Shown here: piece after piece, positions 21,189-30,081 of the stretch
How the letters are laid out: each line of letters begins with the position of its first letter
How positions within the stretch are numbered: position 1 is the first letter of the stretch
Source: Acidobacteriota bacterium
Lineage (GTDB): Bacteria; Acidobacteriota; Vicinamibacteria; Vicinamibacterales; UBA2999
Length of the DNA stretch: 38,986 nt
NCBI GenBank assembly: GCA_016213695.1
Contig: JACQZV010000027.1
Coordinates: 1 to 38,986 of the forward strand
Direction of reading: 5' to 3'
Program-made: the position numbers and the translations under genes
The notes under the pieces: model-generated
Database searches by the model: none
What the model was told of the DNA's origin: nothing
What the model saw: only the letters and a program-made list of their open reading frames with translations

Positions 21189-24143
21189 ATGGGACGTGGA
21201 CGTGTCGTCGTAGCGGCGTTCGTGGTCGCATTCCTGGCGCTCGGCGGCGTCGGGATGGCTCAGGAGGCGGTGATTGGCGGCACGGTGAAGGATTCGACGG
21301 GAGGCGTGCTCCCGGGGGTCGCCGTGCGGGCGGTCCATGAAGCCACCGGGACGAATTTCGAGGCGTTCACCGACGAGCGGGGCGTGTTTCGCGTGCCGGT
21401 GCGCATCGGCACCTACCGGATCGTCGCCGAGCTGGCGGGCTTCGCGACGCTGGAGCGGACCGGCCTCGAGGTTCTGGTGGGCCAGCAGGTCACGCTGAAT
21501 CTCGAGATGAAGCCCTCCTCGGTGGCGGAAACCGTGACGGTCACGGGCGAAGCGCCGCTCGTCAACGTCTCATCCTCGCAGCTTGGCGGCAACATCGATT
21601 CCCGACAGATGGAGCAGCTCCCGGTCAACGGCCGCAACTTTCTGGATCTGACGCTGCTCGCACCGGGCAACCGCGCCAACCACACGGACGCCGGCGGCGT
21701 ACCGGTCACCACCGGACTTGGCAGCGTGCAGCTCAACGTCGACGGCATGCAGGTGACGAACAACTGCTGTGGCGGGTCGAACCGCCAGCCGAGCTTCGGC
21801 CGGGATGCGATTGCGGAGTTCCAGTTCATCTCCAACCGCTTCGACGCGACGCAGGGCCGATCGTCCGGCGCGCAGGTGAACGTGATCACCAAGTCGGGTA
21901 CGAACACCCCGTCGGGCTCCCTGTCGGGGTACTTCCGGCACGACAGCCTCAATGCGGCAGATTTCATCCAGCACCGGGTGCTGCCGTACTCGAACCAGCA
22001 GGTCAGCACGACGGCCGGCGGTCCGCTTCGACGGGACCGCCTCCATTTCTTCTTCAACTACGAGTACGAGCGCGAGCCCTCGACGGTGACCCACAACACG
22101 CCGTATCCGAGTTTCAACATCGACCTGACGTCCACGCGCACGCAGCACAAGCCGAGCCTGCGTCTGGACAGCCAGCTCTCCACTGATACGCGCCTCACCC
22201 TCTCCAGCTATCTCTGGCGCGATTTCCAGCCGATCGACGGCACGCAGAATACGATCGGCGGCGCGACGAACCATCCGGCCAACGGCATCAGCTTCGACAA
22301 GTACGCCGAGGCGGCGCAGGGCACCCTCACCCGCGTGCTGGGCAACCGCGCGTTCAACGAAACAAAGGTCGGCTGGGCGGCGAACCGGTGGCGGATGGAG
22401 CCGAACGTCGCGTGGAAGAACCCGACGGGGCTCGCCAACGCGCGGAACCCGGTGGCGAACCAGCGTGAATATCCGCCCGTGATCAACCTGCGCGGCTTCA
22501 ACATCGGCGGCGGGACGAACTTCCCGCAGTTTATCGGCCAGGATGTCTACACGCTGCGCGACGACCTGACGGTCTCCGCGGATCTGCGCGGGCGGCACGA
22601 TATGCGTGTGGGCGGCGAGTACCTGAAGTACGCGATGTGGCACGACTGGTGTAACTTCCTGCGCGGCAACCTGATCGCCGACAACGGGCCGGTGCCGGCC
22701 AACATCGAGCAGCTGTTCCCGGTGTGGAACGACCCGAGCACGTGGAATCTGGCGGCGCTGTCACCCGTCTCGCGCGAGTTCCGTACCTCGTTCGGCCCCT
22801 GTACCATCGACAGCCCGAGGAACATCTTCGGCGTCTGGTTCCAGGACGACTGGCACCCGACGTCGCGGCTGACGTTGAATCTCGGCGTTCGCTACGACGT
22901 CGAGACCGACACGTTCGCCAACGAGCTCGGCGTCGACCCGTTCCTGCCGGCGAACCGCCCGCTCGACACCAACAACTTCGTGCCGCGCCTCGGCTTCGCC
23001 TACAGCCTGAACGACCGGACGGTGATTCGCGGCGGAGGCGGCAAGTACTACGCGTGGCTCATCAACCAGGTGGCGCACCCGATCCGGTTTGCCAACACGC
23101 AGCGCGTCCTGTCGGCGCTCTACGACGGCCGAGCCGACTTTGCGGTCAACCCGTGGAACGGGCCGCTGCCGAGGGCGGAGGACCTGGAGCAGGCGTTCTG
23201 CAACGTGAACTTCAAGCCGGGCTGCATCCGCCGCGCGCTCGGCCAGACGATTGCCCCGCCGAACGCCGAGACGCCGTGGGCCTATCAGGCATCGGTCGGC
23301 GTGCAGCGGCAGATCGGCGACACGATGGGCGTGACCGTGGACTATTCGTACAGCGGCTCGCGCAGGGATCGGGTCACGAACTACAACATCAACCTCAGCT
23401 TCGATCCGGCGACAGGGCTGAACTACCCGTTCACTGACATCAGCCGCCGGCCGTATCCGGAGTGGGGCGCGGTGCTGATGGACATCTTCGAGGGCTGGAG
23501 CAACTATCACGGCCTCGAGACGTCGTTCACGAAGCGGATGAGCAATCGCTGGCAGGCCTCGGCCACCTACAGCCTCTCGGCGTTCCGCGACGGTGTTCCG
23601 AACCCCTGGAGCGGCGTGATGAGTCCGGTGCCGTTCGCGCTGCAGTCGCCGCTCGCCGGAGAGTACGGCCTGGCCGCGACCGACCAGCGTCATCGTGCCG
23701 TCCTGAACGGCATCTGGCAGATGGGGTACGGGTTCCAGTTGAGCGGCCTGTATTTCTTCGGCTCCGGTCAGCGCTTCGCCACCTTGTATGGCGGTGATGC
23801 GCTCAATACGGGTGGCACGGGCACGAGCAACAATCCTGGCCTCGGCGCGCCGGCCATCGGCGCAAGAGCCCGTCCGGCGAACGTGGGCGGCGGCGCGACG
23901 CCACGCAACGGCGTCGAGGGCAAGACCATTCACCGCGTCGACGTACGCCTGCAGAAGCGGTTTGCCCTGCTGGGGCGCGCGAACATCGATGGGATGCTCG
24001 AAGTGTTCAACCTGTTCAACCATGCGAACTACGGTTCGTACACCACGACGGAGAGCAACCGGCAGTACGGGCAGCCGTCGTTCAACCCGAACGTGGCGTA
24101 TCAGGCGCGCATGGCGCAGCTTGGGCTCCGCTTTGCGTTCTAG
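21189..24143 (+). CDS. TonB-dependent receptor, Oar-like, with carboxypeptidase-regulatory domain (copy 1)
   Basis: Outer-membrane active transporter of 984 residues, energised by TonB-ExbBD from elsewhere. The signal peptide ends near VGMAQ (residue 24). Residues about 26-105 are a carboxypeptidase-regulatory-like beta-sandwich (GGTVKDSTGGVLPGVAVRAVHEATG). Residues about 110-230 form the plug, with EAPLVNVSSSQLGGNID, QLPVNGRNFLDL and DATQGRSSGAQVNVITKSGTN. The remainder is the beta-barrel with repeated aromatic-rich strands, ending in Phe (GLRFAF), the outer-membrane assembly signal. AAGGAGAGG just before the ATG at 21189 and the signal peptide decide this start over upstream in-frame codons. 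It is a paralog of the receptor at 33734-36694. Substrate unknown; large Oar-type receptors usually import or bind oligomers. Confidence 0.92.
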   Translation: MGRGRVVVAAFVVAFLALGGVGMAQEAVIGGTVKDSTGGVLPGVAVRAVHEATGTNFEAFTDERGVFRVPVRIGTYRIVAELAGFATLERTGLEVLVGQQVTLNLEMKPSSVAETVTVTGEAPLVNVSSSQLGGNIDSRQMEQLPVNGRNFLDLTLLAPGNRANHTDAGGVPVTTGLGSVQLNVDGMQVTNNCCGGSNRQPSFGRDAIAEFQFISNRFDATQGRSSGAQVNVITKSGTNTPSGSLSGYFRHDSLNAADFIQHRVLPYSNQQVSTTAGGPLRRDRLHFFFNYEYEREPSTVTHNTPYPSFNIDLTSTRTQHKPSLRLDSQLSTDTRLTLSSYLWRDFQPIDGTQNTIGGATNHPANGISFDKYAEAAQGTLTRVLGNRAFNETKVGWAANRWRMEPNVAWKNPTGLANARNPVANQREYPPVINLRGFNIGGGTNFPQFIGQDVYTLRDDLTVSADLRGRHDMRVGGEYLKYAMWHDWCNFLRGNLIADNGPVPANIEQLFPVWNDPSTWNLAALSPVSREFRTSFGPCTIDSPRNIFGVWFQDDWHPTSRLTLNLGVRYDVETDTFANELGVDPFLPANRPLDTNNFVPRLGFAYSLNDRTVIRGGGGKYYAWLINQVAHPIRFANTQRVLSALYDGRADFAVNPWNGPLPRAEDLEQAFCNVNFKPGCIRRALGQTIAPPNAETPWAYQASVGVQRQIGDTMGVTVDYSYSGSRRDRVTNYNINLSFDPATGLNYPFTDISRRPYPEWGAVLMDIFEGWSNYHGLETSFTKRMSNRWQASATYSLSAFRDGVPNPWSGVMSPVPFALQSPLAGEYGLAATDQRHRAVLNGIWQMGYGFQLSGLYFFGSGQRFATLYGGDALNTGGTGTSNNPGLGAPAIGARARPANVGGGATPRNGVEGKTIHRVDVRLQKRFALLGRANIDGMLEVFNLFNHANYGSYTTTESNRQYGQPSFNPNVAYQARMAQLGLRFAF

Positions 24144-24173
24144 AGCGGACGGGGAGGCCGGGGGACCGGCTCT

Positions 24174-24551
24174 ATGAGGTTGAGCACCGGTGCGTGGCGC
24201 TGCACGGCAGCGGCGGCAGTGCTGGTCGGGACGGTCGGCGCCATGACGGCGCCTGCCGTCGCGACCCAATCGCCGCCGCCGAAGCCGGCCTCGACGAGCG
24301 CCGCCGCCATGCGTGGCGAGGCGTGGTTCTACCAGCGCTGCTCGCTCTGTCACATGGGGCGGATCGTCAAGGACGATACCTACGCGCCCATGGGCCCGCG
24401 TCTGGCTGGTGTGCTGAAGAACGCGTCGGCCGACCGCGAGAAGCTGATTCGAGAGCAGATTCAGCGCGGCTCGCCGAGGATGCCGGGGTTCCAGCACACC
24501 TTCACACCAGCGGAATTCGAAGAGTTGATCGCGTACATCAAGACGCTCTGA
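24174..24551 (+). CDS. Exported single-heme cytochrome c
   Basis: A 125-residue periplasmic class-I-like cytochrome. The signal peptide runs to about residue 30 (MTAPAVA cleavage region). The heme motif is CSLCH (C56, C59, H60), and M103 in SPRMPGFQ is a good sixth ligand followed by the terminal helix EFEELIAYIKTL. It is an electron carrier, likely reduced by an exported dehydrogenase. The gene starts 30 bp after the receptor. Its Shine-Dalgarno-like GGGGAGG (24151-24157) is distant and partly inside a small GC hairpin (24154-24172), so translation may depend on ribosomes arriving from the receptor gene. It is followed 17 bp later by the heme-containing propeller protein. Confidence 0.9.
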   Translation: MRLSTGAWRCTAAAAVLVGTVGAMTAPAVATQSPPPKPASTSAAAMRGEAWFYQRCSLCHMGRIVKDDTYAPMGPRLAGVLKNASADREKLIREQIQRGSPRMPGFQHTFTPAEFEELIAYIKTL

Positions 24552-24568
24552 GGAGAGCGAGGCCAGCA

Positions 24569-26413
24569 ATGTCCAACTGGAAGTCCCTGTCCTTCGCGCT
24601 CTCGACAGTACTGGTCGCGACCGCGATCGGGACGACGCCGGCGGCGCAGTCCGGCCGTGGCCCGGCGGCGATCCAGGGCGTCGTCACGTCGGCCGACGGC
24701 GCCCCGATGGAGGGCGTGCTCGTCTCCGCGCGCGCCGCCGACCGGAGCTTCACCACGTCGGTGTTCACCGATCGGCAGGGGGCCTACCTGTTCCCGTCGC
24801 TCGACGCCGGGCAGTACAAGGTGTGGGCGCAGGCGGTCGGATTCGAGGCCGGCCGCGCCGAGTTCGCGCTCGCCGGCGCACGGGCGGACCGCAGCTTCAC
24901 GCTCGCGCCGATCACGGACATCGGCCGGATCGTGAAGCAGATGTCGGGCGTGGAATACCTCCAGAGCCTGCCCCAGCGCACGCCCGCCGATCGGCGCATG
25001 GTGCACGTCTTCAAGAACAACTGCACGGGGTGCCACACGGCCAGCTATCCGCTCCAGAACCGGTGGGACGCGCGCGGATGGGGCGTGCTCGTCGATCTGA
25101 TGACCGTCTTTCCGAGTACCGGCGAGCCGGTTCCGGCCATGCGGCCCACGGAGAAGGATCCCGGCAACCGGATGATCGCCGCCTATCGTGACGAGCTGGC
25201 CGAGTATCTCGGTCGCGCGCGCGGGGCCACCGAACTCGGCGACCTCAAGCTGCTCCCGCGGCCGACCGGCGAGGCGACCCAGGTCGTCATCACCGAGTTC
25301 GATCTCCCGCGCACGGACCTGCCGCTCCATTTCGACAACGGGAGCGACTGGTCGATGGGGACGCCGTCGCGGTTCATCGGCCGGGCCGCTCACGACGCGT
25401 GGCCCGACGCCGAGGGCAACGTCTGGATGGCCGACGACGAGGTGCCGCAGCGCACGTTCGCGAAGCTCGACCCGCGCACCGGCAAGGTGACCGACTACGC
25501 ACTCAAGGGATCGAACGGCAAGACGATCCCGACCCACCGCATCGTCGTCGATCACCTGGGCAAGGTCTGGGCGGCCGGCCGCGACGGCAACTTCTCGATG
25601 CTGAATCCGCGGACGGGCGAGATGAAGAACTTCCCGCGGCCCGCCGGGATGAAGGCGGCCGTCGGCGGAACGCTCGACGTCGACTCGAAGGGCAATCCCT
25701 CGGCGACGTCGACCAACGGCGCCATCACGCTCGACGCCGCATCGGGGCGGTACACGTATTACGAGGGGCCGCCTGCCCGCGAGGGTTTCTGCGGCGCCGA
25801 GTGCGGCGGGTGGGGCACCTACGGCATCACGGTGGACAAGGACGACAACGCGTGGGTGACCAACCCCGGTCTCGACCGTCTCTTGAAAGTCGACAGCCGA
25901 ACCGGAAAAGTGACGGCGCTCGAATTCGAGCTGCTGTCGTTGCCGGAAGCGACCGACCTGGATCGCCAGCGGATGCGGACGGTGCGCGGCGGCCAGAACA
26001 GCGCGCCTCCTGGGCAGAAGGCGCCCCGCCGGCTCGCGGCCGATCCCAACAACAACCTGGTCTGGGTCGCGCTGTACACCTCGGACCGCATCGCGCGCGT
26101 CGACACCCGGACCAACCAGGTGAAGGAGTACCCGATTCCTACGCCCTACGCTTCGCCGTACGCGATCGGCGTGGACAAGAATGGTGTGGTCTGGATCAAC
26201 ACGATGAGCCACGACGCGCTCACGAAGTTCGATCCCAGGACGGAGCGGTTCACGGAGTACCGGCTGCCGACGCGCGGCACCGAGATTCGCCACGTGCAGA
26301 TCGATAACCGCACCGACCCGGTCACGGTCTGGGCGCCGTACAACAGGACCAACAAGGTGGTGCGTCTCCAGTTCCGGGCGACGCCCAGCCGGCAGACCAG
26401 AGCCAGTCGGTAG
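24569..26413 (+). CDS. Three-part exported protein: carboxypeptidase-regulatory domain, c-heme site, Vgb-like beta-propeller
   Basis: A 614-residue secreted protein. After a signal peptide (to about residue 27), residues 33-105 form a carboxypeptidase-regulatory-like sandwich (GVVTSADGAPMEGVLVSARA). Residues about 130-215 contain one c-type heme motif, NCTGCHT (C152, C155, H156), in a small helical domain. Residues about 220-610 are WD-like beta-propeller blades with DAEGNVWMAD, DHLGKVWAAG, DKDDNAWVTN, DPNNNLVWVA and DKNGVVWINT, the repeat type of virginiamycin B (streptogramin) lyase and SMP-30-like proteins. Vgb opens cyclic depsipeptides by C-O elimination; I cannot verify its catalytic His/Glu here, so a lyase function is only a possibility. 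The fused heme suggests electron transfer or redox gating. The gene lies 17 bp after the cytochrome c and 9 bp before the MBL gene. Confidence 0.85.
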   Translation: MSNWKSLSFALSTVLVATAIGTTPAAQSGRGPAAIQGVVTSADGAPMEGVLVSARAADRSFTTSVFTDRQGAYLFPSLDAGQYKVWAQAVGFEAGRAEFALAGARADRSFTLAPITDIGRIVKQMSGVEYLQSLPQRTPADRRMVHVFKNNCTGCHTASYPLQNRWDARGWGVLVDLMTVFPSTGEPVPAMRPTEKDPGNRMIAAYRDELAEYLGRARGATELGDLKLLPRPTGEATQVVITEFDLPRTDLPLHFDNGSDWSMGTPSRFIGRAAHDAWPDAEGNVWMADDEVPQRTFAKLDPRTGKVTDYALKGSNGKTIPTHRIVVDHLGKVWAAGRDGNFSMLNPRTGEMKNFPRPAGMKAAVGGTLDVDSKGNPSATSTNGAITLDAASGRYTYYEGPPAREGFCGAECGGWGTYGITVDKDDNAWVTNPGLDRLLKVDSRTGKVTALEFELLSLPEATDLDRQRMRTVRGGQNSAPPGQKAPRRLAADPNNNLVWVALYTSDRIARVDTRTNQVKEYPIPTPYASPYAIGVDKNGVVWINTMSHDALTKFDPRTERFTEYRLPTRGTEIRHVQIDNRTDPVTVWAPYNRTNKVVRLQFRATPSRQTRASR

Positions 26414-26422
26414 GAGGAACTC

Positions 26423-27496
26423 ATGCGCAGGATGGTGCTCGCGTGTATGGCAATCGGGTCGCTGGCGACCGGCGTCGTCTCGACGCAGGGGCAGGCCACG
26501 ACCGATATCTACTTCATCGACACCGACGGCGGGCAGTCGGTGCTCATCGTCTCGCCCTCCAAGGGCATCCTCGGCACGAAAGAAACGCTGCTGCTCGACG
26601 CAGGGAATCTCAATCCGCCCGGGCGTGATGCCGAACGGATCGTCGCCGCGATGAAGGATGCCGCCGTGGAATGGATCGATCAGATGGTGGTGAGCCACTA
26701 CCACGGCGACCACGTCGGCGGCGTGGCGGCGCTCGCCGACAAGGTGCCCATCCGGCGCGTGCTGGATCCGGGCGCGTTCGTACCCGAGCAGAACGGGAAT
26801 CGCGAAGCCGGCTATCTGTCGTACGTGCCGATCCGCCAGAACGCCCACGTGGTCGTGGCGAAGCCCGGAATGAAGATTCCGGTGGCGGGCCTCGAGGTCC
26901 ACGTCGTCTCGTCCGCCGGCGACCTGATCACGGCTCCGGTGCCGGGGGTCCGGCGCAGCGCGAATCCGCTCTGTGCGAACCCGCAGCGCAAGACGCAGGA
27001 CCCGACGCCGAACAACTTCGAGAGCGTCGGCGTGGTCGTCGAGTACGGGCGCTTCAGGTACCTCGATCTCGCGGACCTGACCTGGAACCAGGAGATCGAG
27101 CTGGTCTGCCCGGCGAACCTGCTCGGCACCTTCTCGGTGTACCGCACGACCCGTCATGGTACCGAGTGGTCCGGGGCACAGGCGCTCGTGCATTCCGCGC
27201 GGCCGAGGGTGGCCGTCATGAACAACAACCCGACCAAGGGCGGCGTGCCGGGCACGTTCCAGGTGGTGAAGAGCTCGCCGGGCCTCGAGGATTTCTGGCA
27301 GCTGCACTTCTCCGACAACGTGAGCAAAGAGGTCAACTCGCCGGAGCAGTTCATCGCAAACTTCACGGCCGGGGATGCCGGGCATCACATCAAGCTGTCC
27401 GCCAGGTCCGACGGGAGTTTTACGGTGACCAACGGCCGGAACGGCTTCGCCAAGGAGTATCCGGCGCAGCCCCCCGTTGTGACGTCCAGCCGTTAG
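26423..27496 (+). CDS. Exported metallo-beta-lactamase-fold hydrolase
   Basis: A 357-residue protein with a signal peptide (to about residue 26) and an MBL fold. The metal-binding motif is SHYHGDHVGG (H92, H94, D96, H97), with an additional Asp in YLDLADLTW downstream and a C-terminal His-rich block. The N-terminal ATTDIYFIDTDGGQSVLIVSP resembles ComEC/Rec2-like MBL hydrolases, which act on phosphoesters or similar bonds, but the substrate is unknown. A strong AGGAGG at 26413-26418 precedes the ATG at 26423. Coupled to the propeller-heme gene by a 9-bp gap, it is the last gene before a strong hairpin at 27512-27538. Confidence 0.87.
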   Translation: MRRMVLACMAIGSLATGVVSTQGQATTDIYFIDTDGGQSVLIVSPSKGILGTKETLLLDAGNLNPPGRDAERIVAAMKDAAVEWIDQMVVSHYHGDHVGGVAALADKVPIRRVLDPGAFVPEQNGNREAGYLSYVPIRQNAHVVVAKPGMKIPVAGLEVHVVSSAGDLITAPVPGVRRSANPLCANPQRKTQDPTPNNFESVGVVVEYGRFRYLDLADLTWNQEIELVCPANLLGTFSVYRTTRHGTEWSGAQALVHSARPRVAVMNNNPTKGGVPGTFQVVKSSPGLEDFWQLHFSDNVSKEVNSPEQFIANFTAGDAGHHIKLSARSDGSFTVTNGRNGFAKEYPAQPPVVTSSR

Positions 27497-27511
27497 AGCG
27501 TTGTGGTCTTG

Positions 27512-27538
27512 CCGCCGGGTCCCGACGGGCCCCGGCGG
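27512..27538 (+). terminator. GC-rich hairpin after the MBL gene
   Basis: CCGCCGGG (27512-27519) pairs with CCCGGCGG (27531-27538). The intervening CCC-GAC-GGG (27521-27529) adds three more pairs across one mismatch. It lies 15 nt after the stop codon and divides the exported locus into two sub-units. No U-tract follows, so termination efficiency is uncertain; it may instead be an mRNA-stability element. Confidence 0.6.
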
Positions 27539-27632
27539 TGCTCGCCGCGTCCTGTCGAGGCCTCTTCCCGCGTGAGTGACACGGGTTCGGCAGTCGGGTA
27601 CCACGAACGTGTCCGGCATCAAGGAGGCGCGC

Positions 27633-29960
27633 ATGTGCGGTGATCTGGCGGTATCGATGGTCCGTCGCGTGACCACGCGTCGGGCGGTGATGGCGGCGCT
27701 CGGCATCGCGGCCGCCTTCGTGCCGCGGCCGGTCGCCGCTCAGGCGCCCGGCGTTGAGACACTCGACGTTCGCACCGTATCCACGCGGCCGGACACGGTC
27801 AGCGGCGGCGAGGTACTGGTCCAGATCGCGGTGCCGCGCGCCGCGGCACCCGACCGTGTGGCCGTCACGCTGAACGGCCGCGACATCCGCAGCGCCTTCC
27901 GTCCGGGCTCTCAGCCGCACATCCTGCTCGGCCTGGTGAGCGGGTTGTCGAACGAGCCGAATCAGCTTCAGGTCGCCGCTCCCGGGCAGCGCCGCGTGCA
28001 GATGACGCTCGTCAACCACCCGGCCGCCGGTCCGGTCATCGCGGGACCGCACCAGACGCCGTTTGTCTGCGAGACGGAGGCTTTCGGTTTCGGCAAGGCA
28101 CGCGACGGCGACTGCACCGTGGAGACGCGCGTCGAGTACTTCTACCGGACGAAGGCGGCGGCGACTGCGCAGCTCGAGCGGCCCGGCGGCAACAGCGCCG
28201 CGGCGCTGGCGGCCGTTGACGCGGCGCCTCCGCGGCCTGGCGGCGGCAACGGCAGGGACGCGGCGAATCCGTTCAAGCCCTTCGACCCGAACGCGCCGCG
28301 GCCCGCCGACCTGGCCGAGACGGTGACGAGCGACGGCCGCACGGTGCCCTATATCGTCCGCCGCGAGATGGGCACGATCAACAGGGCGGTCTACGTGATC
28401 GCGTTCCTGCACGAGCCGGGCACGCCGTTGCCCGATCCCTGGACGCCGACGCCGGGCTGGAACGGGCGGCTCATTTACAGCTTCGGCGGCGGATGCCGGG
28501 CCGGGTATCACCAGGGACGGTCGATCGGGGGCCTGTCCGCCAACCGGAGCTACCTCGAAGAGTCGCAGCTGGGCGACTACGCGATCGCGCGCGGTTACGC
28601 GCTCGCGGGCGGATCGCTGAACGTGTTCGGCACGACCTGCGCCGACGTGATCTCCGCCGAAACGATGATGATGGTGAAGGAGCACTTCATCGAACGGTTC
28701 GGCGCGCCGCGCTACACCATCGGCAGCGGGCGGTCGGGCGGGTCCATGCAGCAGCACCTGATCGCCAACAACTACCCAGGCCTGCTCGACGGCATCATTC
28801 CGACCGCGAGTTTCGCGGACACGATGACGTTCCTGGTGCCGCTGTACGACTGCGAGCTGCTCGATCGCGCCTTCAGCACGTCGGCGCTGTCCTGGACCGA
28901 TGCGCAGAAGGCGGCCGTGGCCGGTCACGTCAGTTACGCCTACTGCGGGCGGAACGGCACGCAGTATCCGAACATGCGCGCCACCAACTGCGATCCGGAC
29001 GCGCTGCCCGCAGGTCTGGTCTACGACCCGAAGACGAACCGCACCGGGGCGCGGTGCACGTATCAGGACAATCTCGTGAACGTCTTCGGCCGCGACCCGC
29101 AGACCGGCTTTGCCCGGCGGCCGTTCGACAACGTGGGCGTGCAGTACGGCCTCCGCGCCCTCAACGAGGGGACGATCAGCGTCGATCAGTTCCTCGATCT
29201 CAACCGGCGCGTCGGTGGTCACGACATCGACGGGGGCATCGTGCCGGAGCGGACGGTGGCCGATCCGCAGGCGCTGCGGATTGCGTACGAGACCGGGCGT
29301 CTCAACGACGCGAGCGGCGGCCTGAGCGCGGTCCCGATCATCGACGTGCGGCCGTATACCGACGGCGACGACGATGTGCACGATATCGTGGCGAGCCACA
29401 TCACCCGCGCGCGCCTCGCCGCCGCCAACGGGCACGCGGGCAATCAGGTATTCCGGGTCTATGCGCCGGGCACGCCGATCCAGCTGGCGCAGCGGTACAC
29501 GCTCGACGCGATGGACCAGTGGCTGAGCGGCATCGCCCGCGACTCCGCGCCGGCCCGGAGCGCGCTCGACAAGGTCGTGCGCAACAGGCCGGTCAATCTC
29601 GTCGACACCTGCTATACGGCCGCGCTTGAGCCGGTGACCGATCCGGGCCGGTGCCGCGCGATGTTCCCCGTGGCGGCCAATCCGCGCCTGGTCGCCGGCT
29701 CGCCGCTGGCGCTCGATCGCCTCAAGTGCGAGGTCAAGGCCGTGGATCGTGCGGACTACCGGGTATCGCTCACCGACGCGCAGCTGGCGAGCCTGCGTCA
29801 GGTGTTTGCGGGCGGCGTGTGCGACTACAGCCGGCCGGGTGTCGGGCAGCGCGCGCCGCAGACCGGGGTTTCCACGGCACGGACCGATCGCGGCGGGGCG
29901 GAGACGTGGCTTGCGTTTCCGCGCGCCGGAGACGCCAATCGTCTCGCGCGTACGGAGTAG
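27633..29960 (+). CDS. DUF6351-type exported hydrolase-like protein
   Basis: A 775-residue exported protein. The N-terminus carries a basic TTRRAVMAALGIAAAFVPRPVAAQ signal, with twin Arg but not a full Tat motif. Its overall pattern matches the DUF6351 family as I know it: an N-terminal beta domain with LNGRDI, a long central alpha/beta-hydrolase-like part, and many Cys. GSGRSGGSMQQH provides a G-x-S-G-G nucleophile elbow at S368. LIYSFGGGCRAGYHQ may contribute the oxyanion hole and WLSGIARD and CRAMFPV lie near the C-terminus. At least ten Cys suggest disulfides in the periplasm. The substrate is unknown; related exported hydrolases cleave ester or polyester bonds, so an esterase role is a guess. 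AAGGAGG at 27621-27627, 5 nt before the ATG at 27633, fixes the start. Confidence 0.78.
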   Translation: MCGDLAVSMVRRVTTRRAVMAALGIAAAFVPRPVAAQAPGVETLDVRTVSTRPDTVSGGEVLVQIAVPRAAAPDRVAVTLNGRDIRSAFRPGSQPHILLGLVSGLSNEPNQLQVAAPGQRRVQMTLVNHPAAGPVIAGPHQTPFVCETEAFGFGKARDGDCTVETRVEYFYRTKAAATAQLERPGGNSAAALAAVDAAPPRPGGGNGRDAANPFKPFDPNAPRPADLAETVTSDGRTVPYIVRREMGTINRAVYVIAFLHEPGTPLPDPWTPTPGWNGRLIYSFGGGCRAGYHQGRSIGGLSANRSYLEESQLGDYAIARGYALAGGSLNVFGTTCADVISAETMMMVKEHFIERFGAPRYTIGSGRSGGSMQQHLIANNYPGLLDGIIPTASFADTMTFLVPLYDCELLDRAFSTSALSWTDAQKAAVAGHVSYAYCGRNGTQYPNMRATNCDPDALPAGLVYDPKTNRTGARCTYQDNLVNVFGRDPQTGFARRPFDNVGVQYGLRALNEGTISVDQFLDLNRRVGGHDIDGGIVPERTVADPQALRIAYETGRLNDASGGLSAVPIIDVRPYTDGDDDVHDIVASHITRARLAAANGHAGNQVFRVYAPGTPIQLAQRYTLDAMDQWLSGIARDSAPARSALDKVVRNRPVNLVDTCYTAALEPVTDPGRCRAMFPVAANPRLVAGSPLALDRLKCEVKAVDRADYRVSLTDAQLASLRQVFAGGVCDYSRPGVGQRAPQTGVSTARTDRGGAETWLAFPRAGDANRLARTE

Positions 29961-30015
29961 CGCGCAGGCTCGAGCCTGCGCGAAAGAGCCAGCCGCGCAC
30001 GCTGGAGCGTGCGCG
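29961..30015. repeat. Pair of long perfect palindromes (REP-like / terminator)
   Basis: Directly after the DUF6351 stop codon lies a 22-bp perfect palindrome, CGCGCAGGCTC mirrored (29961-29982). It is followed 11 nt later by a second, CGCGCACGCT-GG-AGCGTGCGCG (29994-30015). The two share the CGCGCA outer half but differ in the centre. The pair resembles a bacterial REP/BIME unit and could act as terminator, mRNA stabiliser or repeat element. Confidence 0.75.
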
Positions 30016-30081
30016 CTGCGGGTACGAGGTTGTATACTTCGAACCCGTCCTTTTCATTCGATACCAGTTGAAGGAGTCAGC
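30016..30081 (+). promoter_or_regulatory. Promoter-like sequence and strong ribosome-binding site ahead of the cytochrome gene
   Basis: TATACT (30033-30038) matches five of six -10 positions and predicts a start near 30045, but no good -35 lies 16-18 nt upstream. AAGGAG (30071-30076) is 5 nt before the ATG at 30082. A separate transcript for the cytochrome gene is therefore plausible but not certain. Confidence 0.4.

Noticed and set aside
24461-27706. Very long open frame on the minus strand (about 1080 codons) opposite the propeller, MBL and DUF6351 genes
   Set aside because: It has low-complexity Arg/His/Val-rich sequence typical of antisense frames in GC-rich DNA, no recognisable domain, and lies opposite genes with clear motifs.
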